Positions 20,201-28,097 of a stretch of DNA of 64,000 nt are shown here, one piece after another; within the stretch, counting starts at the first letter, position 1, and every line of letters starts with the position of its first letter. A program made the translations under genes and the position numbers. Location of the stretch: positions 49,485 through 113,484 of the forward strand of contig PBIO01000027.1 in assembly GCA_002720865.1 (NCBI GenBank), read 5' to 3'. Under the pieces are notes generated by a model, which ran no database searches, was not told where the DNA came from, and worked only from the letters and a program-made list of their open reading frames with translations. Origin of the DNA: Halobacteriovorax sp. (GTDB lineage Bacteria > Bdellovibrionota > Bacteriovoracia > Bacteriovoracales > Bacteriovoracaceae).

Positions 20201-20289
20201 TATCAAGAATTTTAACCCCTCTTGGTTCTGGACGTTATAAGCTACTTCCCTCTTACGGAGCTATGAAAAAGTTCTTGGAGAATAATTAA
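17206..20289 (+). CDS. Aminotransferase - GNAT - degenerate aminotransferase fusion
   Basis: 1027 residues. Residues 1-465 are a class III PLP aminotransferase: NSGAEANEIAL (about 122), FEGSFHGRM, IIVEPMQCEGG, HDEVQTGF and the PLP lysine at 321/322 (CAKKAQIG). Residues about 510-690 are a GNAT acetyltransferase with VRPGHQGKGLGRQ near 613. Residues about 715-1027 look like a second aminotransferase fold (SGQSECVDK, FKGHYFG, IWLEPLPQN, YNETASSMY, GAQAAMVF), but the lysine position reads as a Gln/Ala stretch, so this copy is probably inactive. The neighbours suggest acetylation and transamination of a diamino acid such as beta-lysine; that substrate is inference. Confidence 0.85.
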   Translation: MKLNLIQKSDEAFAKEKLDTYYEGSLLPAEKKQYLTNLKSSHGPYMGIEGADGKPHYLMDAASQIATLGLGFNPSVFLGPAHYLESWTNENHTQVARELRASFEAFLKRKTGWKKLHTTFCNSGAEANEIALGYCYRNRKNKNAKKVLAFEGSFHGRMLVSLQATWNPSKREPFLFPNFEAVFCDYPELHDDNTNLELPTGWQELWDNATNRDFSTPKEWKKDESLSLEIEALLKVRDELLKGEIFAIIVEPMQCEGGDRYSSNRFHTALILMAKSFGVGVIHDEVQTGFHLGKEFFWHRTLDMKNADGSQLNPDYVVCAKKAQIGIVISHADEVKLSGAAEEYSMVSMIRGYFHAVALDQSQESILKLEEKSRQRLEKLIKKHSKHIARPRLMGMSFAFDLLDQEKVADFIAARFDHGLLYYPAGAKTLRFRLNTAFTDKDLDFLFERLDQIVSSVLGGNKAELVSSVETNFRAPENLYKWHEALVKARLELLFKGSVSEDPIKYASTILTSSDGIEGAELIELTRDNFSKFKDDIEAIQKEVYEPSRQTPLEVFETSVNDGLGVGLLLVKENKIEAMAISGKVGNFPKERILRRDPSFEDEKTLYMVDCTVRPGHQGKGLGRQIKSALNLVAMGKAKNKIVGRNRDRMAAAMLSINLGLGAREKFYVPEDYPDFEEYRDVFYYTNDLTWNEDELRLDNGITSPLTARELTQEYLIEQLPFLTNKVCLSNFVSLRYLDHFKELFSQLPKELQHGYSASGQSECVDKISKSMFVAEKETGRTRHKMISFKGHYFGLGSFMSRSLSKKEDGYFPVEHLDSPNKENWKEVLKQIETAANPDEILAIWLEPLPQNLLEPLPLEFLKELRTLCTQKKINLVYNETASSMYRFDASTFCAGSNNEIKPDAGFIFMGAQAAMVFANEENFLAKPLMMISTWDGDEFSFASFTKALENINADPKAYQKIRNDFSNKIHDLVNKQHATTAKLHNGVGVIEGNLPHSLSRILTPLGSGRYKLLPSYGAMKKFLENN

Positions 20290-21398
20290 TGAACCATACA
20301 GACTGTAATTTTCCCATAATCGCATACGAAAAAGATAAGAGTCCAAGACAATGGGGACAATATCATGGTGAGGCCTTTAAAACGGCTATTAAAGAGCTTT
20401 ATGAAATCAGAATTGAACTAATGCTCGCCAAAAACCCAGCACTTAAAAATTATATTACTCCCTTGGCCAATGAACAATTAGAGGCCTCAAGAAAGTTTGC
20501 ACCTTTAATTACAGAAGAACTTGAAGGGATTGCTGAAGGAGCCGGTCTAACAACTGAGCAAATAGTTATCCTTAATAACTATACAGACTTTAGAGATATC
20601 GAAATGCCAGAAGAAGGCTGCTCTACTGTGCATGTTAGTTTAGATGGTGAAGTCTATAGCGGACAAACCTGGGATATGCATAGCTCTGCTAAAAACTATG
20701 TAAGTATTATCAAAACCCCTGAAGCCCATGGTTTCCCGGCCAGTGTTATCTTTAGCCTAGTAGGCTGCGTAGGTATGATGGGAGTAAATTCTCATAAAGC
20801 TTTAATAGGTGTTAATAACATCAACACAAGTAACGCCAGAGCAGGACTTATTTGGCCTGTTCTCGTTAGAAAATGTCTTCAGTCAAAAAATCTAGCCTCC
20901 ATGAGAGATGTTCTAGTTAACTCTCCAGTAACTTCAGGACATAATTATATTATCTCAGACCCAACCGGCGGTGAGCATTGGGAGATAACCCCTATTAAAC
21001 AAGAAATGGTCGGAGCAGTTGGTGCAAATGAAAACGGCGGCGTTTTTCATACCAACCATTGCCTAGGTAAAGAAATCAAGAAACTAGAAGATCAAACTTC
21101 TGCTAGCTCGACAACTCATGCCAGGTGGGACCTACTCACTAAAAAAGTCCCTAATGTAAAATCTTATGACGATCTAAAATCACTTCTTCAGGATCACGAT
21201 GGTCATCCAAAAAGTATTTGTTCCCATTTTGAATCAGGAGCGCAGGACCCTTCAATGACCTGTGGTGGAGGCATTGCTCATCTAACAAGTAATGATCTTT
21301 ATTTTTGGAGAGGCTGTCCTGTTCACGATTCAAATTTTGTAGAGTACTCTTTCAAACTTGAGTCACAAGGCGAAAGTTTAGATTTTAGGAAAATATAG
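20289..21398 (+). CDS. C45-family Ntn-hydrolase / acyltransferase
   Basis: 369 residues. Related to isopenicillin-N acyltransferase and other C45 peptidases: EEGCSTVHVS, with Cys111 as the predicted N-terminal nucleophile after self-cleavage, then GQTWDMHS, VGMMGVNSHKALIGVNN and FHTNHC. Such enzymes hydrolyse or transfer acyl groups on amines. It begins in the stop codon of the fusion gene (1-base overlap) and ends 2 bases before the next aminotransferase. In this context an amide hydrolase releasing an acyl group (for example 4-acetamidobutyrate deacetylase) is a plausible role, not shown. Confidence 0.85.
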   Translation: MNHTDCNFPIIAYEKDKSPRQWGQYHGEAFKTAIKELYEIRIELMLAKNPALKNYITPLANEQLEASRKFAPLITEELEGIAEGAGLTTEQIVILNNYTDFRDIEMPEEGCSTVHVSLDGEVYSGQTWDMHSSAKNYVSIIKTPEAHGFPASVIFSLVGCVGMMGVNSHKALIGVNNINTSNARAGLIWPVLVRKCLQSKNLASMRDVLVNSPVTSGHNYIISDPTGGEHWEITPIKQEMVGAVGANENGGVFHTNHCLGKEIKKLEDQTSASSTTHARWDLLTKKVPNVKSYDDLKSLLQDHDGHPKSICSHFESGAQDPSMTCGGGIAHLTSNDLYFWRGCPVHDSNFVEYSFKLESQGESLDFRKI

Positions 21399-21400
21399 AG

Positions 21401-22555
21401 ATGAATGGGTATCCTTTTTACCTAACCTGGTCCAAGCAAAAGGGCGGTCTAACTTACCCTTTGGATTCAGTTGATGATCACTTTATCTATAGTAATAAAG
21501 AAAAAAAACTAGACCTCTCTAGCATCAGCTATCAGGCCAGCTTTGGGCTTAGACCAAATTTTATAGAGAAGGCCATATCCGATCAGCTTAATAATTTCTC
21601 CATCGTAGCCCCTAAGGCCATTTTTGATTTAAAAGAAAAAGTAACGAAAGACCTACTCAAACTTATTGATCTAGATGGGGGTAAGATTTTCTATACAGTT
21701 AGCGGAGCTGAATCTGTCGAAAATGCTTTGAAGATGGCCCGTATCTACACCGGAAAGAAAAAGGTCCTGGCCAGAAAACCTAGCTATCATGGTGGAACTC
21801 TTGGTGCCGTATCCGTTACTGGTGATTGGCGAAATCAGAATGTCGATACTCTGGATCAATGGACTATAAGAATTCCTGAACCAGAGGATGACTTAGACTT
21901 AAGTCAAACTAGTAAAATATTTGAAACCAATAATGACCTTGCGGCCATTATTCTAGAAACGGTGCCTGGAAATAATGGAGTCCTAATCCCGACAAAAGAA
22001 TGGCTACAGGGGATTCAAAAGCTATGTCACAAACATAATGTTCTTCTTATTTTAGACGAAGTCATCTGTGGCTTTTACCGTTTAGGAACTCCCTTTGGTT
22101 TTCAGTCCTTTGATGTGAAACCGGATATGATTACCATGGCCAAGGGAATTACGGGGGGAGTTATTCCTTTCGGAGCTGTCTGGACCAATGATAAAATTCA
22201 TGAACACTTCAATGATAAAATTCTTAGCTGTGGTTTAACAAATTATGCTCACCCTCTTGGACTAGCAGCACTTGAGGCAGTCCTAGCTCATATAGAGCAA
22301 GCTTCTTTTAAAGATCATCTCGCTTCCCTTTTAAGCGAATTTAAAAAAGATCTTGAAGGCCTTTCCCAAAAGACGAGAGTCATTGGGGCCCTTGCGGCCA
22401 TAGACTTAAAAGATGCACCTTCTTGGAATACGTTTTGGGACGAGGGAATTTCCTTGATTGCTCAAAAAGATAGAATTATATTGGCCCCCCATCTCAACCT
22501 TCCAATAGATATTTGGAAAGAGAGTTTTAATAAACTGGAGAAGCTCCTTGTCTAA
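21401..22555 (+). CDS. Class III aminotransferase
   Basis: 384 residues. SGAESVENALKMAR, YHGGTLGAVSVTG, ILETVPGNNG, LDEVICGFYRLG and the PLP lysine at 248 (MAKGITGGV) define an active class III (omega-amino acid) aminotransferase. It is shorter than the aminotransferase domain of the neighbouring fusion and clearly a separate lineage. It overlaps the CoA-transferase A gene by 8 bases. The substrate is unknown; an omega-amino acid or GABA-type substrate fits the cluster. Confidence 0.88.
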   Translation: MNGYPFYLTWSKQKGGLTYPLDSVDDHFIYSNKEKKLDLSSISYQASFGLRPNFIEKAISDQLNNFSIVAPKAIFDLKEKVTKDLLKLIDLDGGKIFYTVSGAESVENALKMARIYTGKKKVLARKPSYHGGTLGAVSVTGDWRNQNVDTLDQWTIRIPEPEDDLDLSQTSKIFETNNDLAAIILETVPGNNGVLIPTKEWLQGIQKLCHKHNVLLILDEVICGFYRLGTPFGFQSFDVKPDMITMAKGITGGVIPFGAVWTNDKIHEHFNDKILSCGLTNYAHPLGLAALEAVLAHIEQASFKDHLASLLSEFKKDLEGLSQKTRVIGALAAIDLKDAPSWNTFWDEGISLIAQKDRIILAPHLNLPIDIWKESFNKLEKLLV

Positions 22556-23243
22556 AATATATAAGAACGCCACAGAAGCACTAGCAGACCTTAAGTCTGG
22601 TATGTCTCTTATGTCTGGAGGTTTTGGTCTTTGCGGAATCGCGGAAAATTGTATCGATGCCCTAACGCAAATGGATATTAAAGACCTAACAGTTATTTCA
22701 AATAATATTGGTAACTCTGGAAGGGGCCTGGTTAAAATTCTCGTTCAACATAAAATAAAAAAGGCCTATTGCTCCTACGTAGGAGGAAATCCCGATTTAG
22801 AAGAGCAAATGTTAAATAAAGAAATCGACGTAGAGCTTGTTCCCCAGGGAACTTTTTCTGAACGTATTAGGGCCGCTGGACTTGGGATTAGGGCCTTCTA
22901 CACACCTACTGGATATGGAACACTTATTGCCGAGGGCAAAGAAGAAAAGATGTTTGACCGTCCTTGTATCTTAGAAGAAGCCTTACACGCAGACTTTGCT
23001 ATTATAAAAGCGCAAAAAGCTGACCCTTACGGAAATCTTTGGTTCAAGGAAACGGCCAGAAACTTCTCTCCCCTAATGGCCATGGCCGCAAAGACAACAG
23101 TAGTTGAAGTTGAAGAATTAGTTGAGCTTGGGGATATAAAACCTGAAGATGTTCATTTACCCGGGCTTTTTGTTCAAAGAATTTTTCTGGGTGAAAATTA
23201 TAAAAACGATATTGAGTTTCTAAAGCTAGAAGGTGAAGCATGA
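22548..23243 (+). CDS. scoA: 3-oxoacid CoA-transferase subunit A
   Basis: 231 residues, the usual size for ScoA/AtoD-type alpha subunits. GGFGLCGIAENCI near residue 25 and TPTGYGT near 120 are family motifs. The start is TTG, preceded by GGAG, and overlaps the previous gene by 8 bases. It overlaps subunit B by 4 bases. The complex moves CoA between succinyl-CoA (or acetyl-CoA) and a 3-oxoacid. Confidence 0.92.
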   Translation: MSKIYKNATEALADLKSGMSLMSGGFGLCGIAENCIDALTQMDIKDLTVISNNIGNSGRGLVKILVQHKIKKAYCSYVGGNPDLEEQMLNKEIDVELVPQGTFSERIRAAGLGIRAFYTPTGYGTLIAEGKEEKMFDRPCILEEALHADFAIIKAQKADPYGNLWFKETARNFSPLMAMAAKTTVVEVEELVELGDIKPEDVHLPGLFVQRIFLGENYKNDIEFLKLEGEA

Positions 23244-23851
23244 GTTGGACAAAAGAAGATATGGCCGACCAGGTTATTGCTCTTTTTGGAAAAGATGTTT
23301 CCGTAAATCTTGGCATTGGTCTTCCTACTCTTATTGCCGAGCGAATGGACCCGGCAGCAAACGTCATGATTCAAAGTGAAAATGGTGTTCTTGGTGTTTC
23401 AGGCAGACCCACTAAAAATACAGTCTCTCCCACTCTTATCAATGCGGGAAAAGAAACTATCTCAATCGCTAAAGGTGCTTCCTTTTTTGACTCCTCTTTG
23501 TCTTTTGGCATGATTCGAGGTGGTCATATTGATTACTGCGTCCTAGGTGGGATGGAAGTTGATGCAAAAAGGAATCTCGCCAATTGGATGATTCCAGGAA
23601 AAAAAGTCACCGGAATGGGCGGTGCCATGGATCTCGTTAATGGAGCGGGCTCAGTTATCATCATGATGACTCATTTTAATAAGCATGGAGACGCTAAGCT
23701 TTTAGATAGCTGCAAACTCCCCCTCACAGGAAAAGATGTGGTTGACCTAGTGGTCACAGATAAAGGAATTTTTAAGCCTAATGGGACTAAGTTTGAAATC
23801 GTAAAGCTTGCTCCTGGCGTTCTTGAAGTAGATTTAAAACTTCCAGCTTAG
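23240..23851 (+). CDS. scoB: 3-oxoacid CoA-transferase subunit B
   Basis: 203 residues, standard length. NLGIGLPTLIAERM and QSENGVLG are the beta-subunit signatures; Glu47 in S-E-N-G is the predicted catalytic glutamate that forms the CoA thioester. Last gene of the run. Its stop overlaps the end of the convergent 5'-nucleotidase gene by 4 bases, with no hairpin terminator visible between them. Confidence 0.93.
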   Translation: MSWTKEDMADQVIALFGKDVSVNLGIGLPTLIAERMDPAANVMIQSENGVLGVSGRPTKNTVSPTLINAGKETISIAKGASFFDSSLSFGMIRGGHIDYCVLGGMEVDAKRNLANWMIPGKKVTGMGGAMDLVNGAGSVIIMMTHFNKHGDAKLLDSCKLPLTGKDVVDLVVTDKGIFKPNGTKFEIVKLAPGVLEVDLKLPA

Positions 23852-25542
23852 TTCTTGTACTGAGATTTTAGATATTTTGCTAAGAGAATATACTCCTTAT
23901 TAGGATGTATATAAGGCTTGTCTATTACCTTTCCATTCTTATCTTTTGGAATGAATTCAAGCATCCCATAGCTCATGGCCTGAACCTTTGGCAGATAAGC
24001 TGCCACAAATTGGCTAGTTCCCACATGGATATACTCTGGCCATTCATCATAGGATTTACCATTTAACTTTAAGTCACCTAGCTTGTTTAAAAATGGAATA
24101 CCCCACCATCGATTTTTATAAGAAACTGAATTTGAAAAAGCTGGAGTGAACTTATGAGAAATCATACCGTAGACTTCCATAAAATTAATTAAGTCAAAAA
24201 CCTCACTCTTACTTAAATAAAAGCTAACCACTTTTGGTCCAGGCTTTTGTTCTTCATCAAATCCAATGGCCATAATCTTAAAAATATCCGATAGCTGATA
24301 GCTATGATCTTTCGTAATATTTTTTCTAATTAAGCCAAGGGATGTAAAATACAAATCAATTGGTTCAAAGGCCGTTTTATTAAGTTCTTCTCTAACTCCT
24401 GAGGTAACCAGAACACCGAGTTCATTGCCAGATTCACTCCTTCTTATCAAGGTCTCTTTAGAAGTGAAAACAAAGCTATCGTAACTAAATCCCGTATTGA
24501 TAAGAAACTTATCAATTTCCTTTTTATAGGAGTTAATAGCCTCCGACATTTCAATATCTGAGGGAATGCTATCGTCAATATCAAGAATAGTATCCTTATT
24601 AAGAACATGTAGCTTTTTACCATCCCACTTAAGCTCTAATTTTCCTAGATACCGCCCAAAGCTTCCGGCCTGTACGAGGATGGCGTTTCCAACCTTAATT
24701 GGCTTTGTGTAAACCGTGTGAGTATGTCCAGCGATAAGAAGGTCAATTAAAGGCACCTCCTCCAAAATCTCAGTATCCTCAGGATGTCCTCCATGAAGGA
24801 GGGCCATCACGATATCTAGTTTTTCTTCTTTTTTTATTTTTTCAACATAGGAGCTTAGATACTTTGTTAGCGCACCTAATTCTTTGCTACTTTCCTTATC
24901 CTTAAATCCAGTAAAACCTATATCCTTTCTTGTTCCGAGTGAAACCAGGGCTCCATCTGGGCCTAATAACCCAAGGATTCCTACTCTTAACTTATTTCCT
25001 TCGTGGCTTAACTCTCGCACCATATAAGGTTTAATGATTTTATCTCTACCAACATGCTTTTTAAGGTCCGATTTTTCATTATGAAAGATAAGATTAGTCG
25101 AAACAATTGAAGTCTTAACCGAAGCTGCTTGCCATTTATCGAGCATTACCAATAGCCCACTGTCACCGGCATCAAACTCATGGTTCCCTAAGGTCGTGGC
25201 ATCATAGTTTAAAAGTTTAAAAAACTCCGCTTCAGGAAAGACATTTACTTTTTTATTTGGGGCCAAGGCGTGAAATAAAGTACCTGCAAAAAAATCCCCA
25301 GCGTCCACTAGCATAGTTGGAACTCGTGACTTCTTACGTTCCTCCTTAACCTTATAAGCAAGGCGTGCATAATGTCCTTTCACAATATCCCCATCCCCAG
25401 CCTTTTGGGTATAGCTCATATCTGGACCGCTACCCTCAAAGTAGGAATGCAGATCATTGGTGTGAAAGACTTTGAACTCAAAGCCTAGAGTTTTTGAAGA
25501 ATAAATAATTGAAACAAAGATGAATAAAACGATTTTTTTCAT
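23848..25542 (-). CDS. Secreted 5'-nucleotidase / metallophosphoesterase, UshA family
   Basis: 564 residues. A signal peptide (about 1-20, ending near KTLGFEF) is followed by the metallophosphatase motifs HTNDLHSYF, VDAGDFF, GNHEFD and AGHTHTVY. The C-terminal half has the 5_nucleotid_C arrangement (SGNELGVLVTSGV, then DLYFTSLGLIRKNI). It probably cleaves nucleotides or UDP-sugars in the periplasm, which would suit a bacterium that scavenges nucleotides. It starts 3 bases after the upstream secreted-protein gene. Confidence 0.9.
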   Translation of the reverse strand: MKKIVLFIFVSIIYSSKTLGFEFKVFHTNDLHSYFEGSGPDMSYTQKAGDGDIVKGHYARLAYKVKEERKKSRVPTMLVDAGDFFAGTLFHALAPNKKVNVFPEAEFFKLLNYDATTLGNHEFDAGDSGLLVMLDKWQAASVKTSIVSTNLIFHNEKSDLKKHVGRDKIIKPYMVRELSHEGNKLRVGILGLLGPDGALVSLGTRKDIGFTGFKDKESSKELGALTKYLSSYVEKIKKEEKLDIVMALLHGGHPEDTEILEEVPLIDLLIAGHTHTVYTKPIKVGNAILVQAGSFGRYLGKLELKWDGKKLHVLNKDTILDIDDSIPSDIEMSEAINSYKKEIDKFLINTGFSYDSFVFTSKETLIRRSESGNELGVLVTSGVREELNKTAFEPIDLYFTSLGLIRKNITKDHSYQLSDIFKIMAIGFDEEQKPGPKVVSFYLSKSEVFDLINFMEVYGMISHKFTPAFSNSVSYKNRWWGIPFLNKLGDLKLNGKSYDEWPEYIHVGTSQFVAAYLPKVQAMSYGMLEFIPKDKNGKVIDKPYIHPNKEYILLAKYLKSQYKN

Positions 25543-25545
25543 AAA

Positions 25546-26343
25546 TTAATATACGAGACAGCCTACAGGTGTCTCCCCTTTACAATAAGTTTCTTTTTGA
25601 TTGCCTACGACTTTGCAGATATCACTATTAGAGCTGGCCCTATAGTATTTAGACATAGTATTCCTTATTCTACTCAATCTGCTCGTACACTCATCCACAG
25701 TTGAGACCACTTCTTTTTTTAAAAGCCCTGAAGGTCCATCTAATTGCATTAGTAAAACTTTATAGTAACGACCCATTTGGGCCAATTCAATAGCAATATG
25801 ACAGTTATTCTTTAAGAACTTCTTAGCAAGCTTTTCATCCCTCTTAAAAATGGGAAAGCTCTTTGGAAACTCTGGGTCACCTGCGACTAAAAAGATTTTC
25901 TTATACCCATCATAACTAAAGTACTTGGGGTTTGAGAGAAAGCTTCCAAGTAGCAGAACTTGAAAAAAGTCATCGTAGTCATATTGGTCACTCCCGCTCC
26001 TTGGTCCTTCTTTTGCCCATAGCTCCCTAGATTGTTTCATATTTTTTGCATATCCATCAAAGCTTTTACAATAGGGAATTGTAGAGCCTTGGCATTTGGC
26101 CCTAACCTCTGACTGATATGGAGTCCCATAGTTTTTTTGAATTTTTTGGTACTCTTTCTTTAGTCTTAAGATACGACCATCACATTTTTTATTTTTTAGA
26201 TATTCACCTAAGAGCCTGGCCCCATGGAACCTTGCCAGTCCAGTTTCATAAAGCTTGTCGTTACCGGCCTTGGCCAGTGAACAAAAGATCAGTGTTAAAA
26301 TAATTATGCTGAATTTAAAGGTCATTTTACCATTATAAGGCAA
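25546..26343 (-). CDS. Hypothetical secreted protein, Cys-containing
   Basis: 265 residues with a signal peptide ending near SLAKAG. About ten Cys residues are spread through the mature part (KKCDGR, AKCQGS, PYCKSF and others), suggesting disulphides in the periplasm. No family recognised. The start is taken as TTG 26343, which has AGGA 6 bases upstream; ATG 26325 would also keep the signal peptide. It is followed after 3 bases by the 5'-nucleotidase gene. Confidence 0.72.
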   Translation of the reverse strand: MPYNGKMTFKFSIIILTLIFCSLAKAGNDKLYETGLARFHGARLLGEYLKNKKCDGRILRLKKEYQKIQKNYGTPYQSEVRAKCQGSTIPYCKSFDGYAKNMKQSRELWAKEGPRSGSDQYDYDDFFQVLLLGSFLSNPKYFSYDGYKKIFLVAGDPEFPKSFPIFKRDEKLAKKFLKNNCHIAIELAQMGRYYKVLLMQLDGPSGLLKKEVVSTVDECTSRLSRIRNTMSKYYRASSNSDICKVVGNQKETYCKGETPVGCLVY

Positions 26344-26351
26344 GATAGGTC

Positions 26352-26729
26352 CTAGAAACAGAACTGATAATTCTCCGTACTAATTTCAACGGTCTTCTTC
26401 TCTGTATCGAGGTTAAAACACATTTTGCCGCCCATATCAGTATGGGAAATTATCCAGGAACCCAGCTCGTAGCAGCTCTGTGGGTTAAAATACAGTTCAA
26501 ATATACGCTTTGAGTCCTCACGTTCCGCTTCATAAAGAACTAATTCGTGAAGAAAACTTTGGCAGTCTAGGACAAAATGATGGGGGCTTAATGGTGATTT
26601 TAAATGAAGCATATAATCAAAGCCAGGCTTATAGCTCCAGCCAGTCACAAGAATCTTATAAATCTTTGCCTCTGAGGAGAGGGAAAAAAGGATTATTAAT
26701 AGGGTTAGGAGCTTCTTCACGGGCCTCAT
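26352..26729 (-). CDS. Hypothetical small secreted protein
   Basis: 125 residues. VKKLLTLLIILFSLSSEA is a signal peptide. The mature part has four Cys (LDCQSF, QSCYEL, KMCFNL, final QFCF). I recognise no family. It lies 8 bases upstream of the next secreted-protein gene, so the three genes from here to the 5'-nucleotidase are probably one operon. Confidence 0.7.
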   Translation of the reverse strand: MRPVKKLLTLLIILFSLSSEAKIYKILVTGWSYKPGFDYMLHLKSPLSPHHFVLDCQSFLHELVLYEAEREDSKRIFELYFNPQSCYELGSWIISHTDMGGKMCFNLDTEKKTVEISTENYQFCF

Positions 26730-26908
26730 ACTAAGGCTTGAATGACGAACTTCCCAGTCATTTCGAACCTGCTATCTCTTTGAAATAATTTGATTTTGTA
26801 CATCTCCTTCTAATGACGATGTATATCAATATAGTTCTTTCAGGCATCCTTTCTTTTTAGTCACCCTGTGCTACACATCACATAAATTAAACTAACCTAG
26901 GACATAAA

Positions 26909-27514
26909 ATGAAGAAGATTATCTTAGCAACTATGCTTATCTCAACCGCGGCCATGGCCAATCCTGAATTTAACACGGTTAAAGTTTCCGACGGAAAAGT
27001 AGCTCATTGCAAGACTAGCTATGACCTTTACCGAAACAAGGTTGGTGTCTATTCAGCTAAAGCAACTAGCGCCACTATTACTGACGATACAATTGAGTTT
27101 AAAATAAACCTTAAATTCTTAGCCTGTGAAAAAAACGAAGATTCTTATAACTTCGTTTATAAAAAACCTTATGCTCGCTTTGAATATAATACCGTTTCTA
27201 CGCAAGATTTAATCGTGGCCAAGGCCAGTGAAGTTAAGCTTAAGGCCTACAAAGACGGCGTGTATAAAATTCTAACTGCTCAGCTAATCGAGAACGAAAG
27301 TAAAGTCACTAAGACTATCAAGGTCTCCCTTTCTGACGCTCTTGATAATTCAGAATCAAATAAAGGAAGCATCGACTTTTGGATTGTAAAAAAGATGAAT
27401 TACCAAATTGAAAATCAAGATGTTAACTTCAACGACCTTAGAAACTTTGGTTCTTACAGAATCAATTTTAAAGTTGAAGAAACCGTTGATGGGCCAAAAG
27501 TAAATCTACTTTAG
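26909..27514 (+). CDS. Hypothetical secreted protein
   Basis: 201 residues. MKKIILATMLISTAAMA-N is a classical signal peptide with an A-x-A cleavage site. The mature part is beta-rich with two Cys residues (AHCKTSY and LACEKNE). No family recognised. The start is preceded by AGGACATAAA. It stands alone, divergent from the upstream operon and convergent with the M15 peptidase gene. Confidence 0.75.
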   Translation: MKKIILATMLISTAAMANPEFNTVKVSDGKVAHCKTSYDLYRNKVGVYSAKATSATITDDTIEFKINLKFLACEKNEDSYNFVYKKPYARFEYNTVSTQDLIVAKASEVKLKAYKDGVYKILTAQLIENESKVTKTIKVSLSDALDNSESNKGSIDFWIVKKMNYQIENQDVNFNDLRNFGSYRINFKVEETVDGPKVNLL

Positions 27515-27533
27515 CCCATATTTATGGGGACTC

Positions 27534-27932
27534 CTAATCTCTCACAACCAGTTCAAAATGTGGAAGGTCATGAAAGCTTTGATCCTTAAAGCTATAGTCC
27601 CCATCCCAGTCGCCGCCCCAGCGAATCTTAATTCCCATCATCTCTGCCATGGCCTTAACAAAGCCACCAAAATGATAAAACTGTTTGGTATTATTCCAAT
27701 CCACTGGATAAGGCACAACATCTACCGCCAAACTTGGATTTTGATTATGCTTTGACTCGGGAAACCTTAACTTTGACTTACCCGCATGAAAGGCCGCATC
27801 CTGCTCATCCTTTCCCCTAAAGCCTTCAATCACTGAGCAATCATATGTCTCCACAACCGCCTCAAAAAGCATCTGCAAATCCTCATGACATTCCTCTAAA
27901 TTCTTTCTTGATCTCTTCCCAAACTTTGGCAT
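27534..27932 (-). CDS. M15-family peptidoglycan L-alanyl-D-glutamate peptidase (phage endolysin type)
   Basis: 132 residues from ATG 27932, which has GGAG 7 bases upstream; an upstream in-frame start at 27980 lacks a site. The zinc-binding pattern S-K-H-N-Q-N-P-S-L-A-V-D (SxHxxxxSxAxD) and the late L-P-H-F-E-L match VanY/endolysin M15 peptidases such as phage T5 endolysin, including the length. No signal peptide is visible. It cuts the peptide stems of peptidoglycan. Possible roles are prey-wall or own-wall remodelling, or a relic of a phage lysis gene. Confidence 0.85.
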   Translation of the reverse strand: MPKFGKRSRKNLEECHEDLQMLFEAVVETYDCSVIEGFRGKDEQDAAFHAGKSKLRFPESKHNQNPSLAVDVVPYPVDWNNTKQFYHFGGFVKAMAEMMGIKIRWGGDWDGDYSFKDQSFHDLPHFELVVRD

Positions 27933-28097
27933 ACATATCTCCGTGAAATATATTTTAGTGCTTCTTCTTAAATGGGACATTATAAAAATTAGTGCTTCTT
28001 AGTGATTTATAGAGCTAAGACCATGAAACTAAAAGATTACCCGACCAATTTAGTTTAAATATGTATTTTTCCGATAAGTAATCCAAGAGGAATACCT

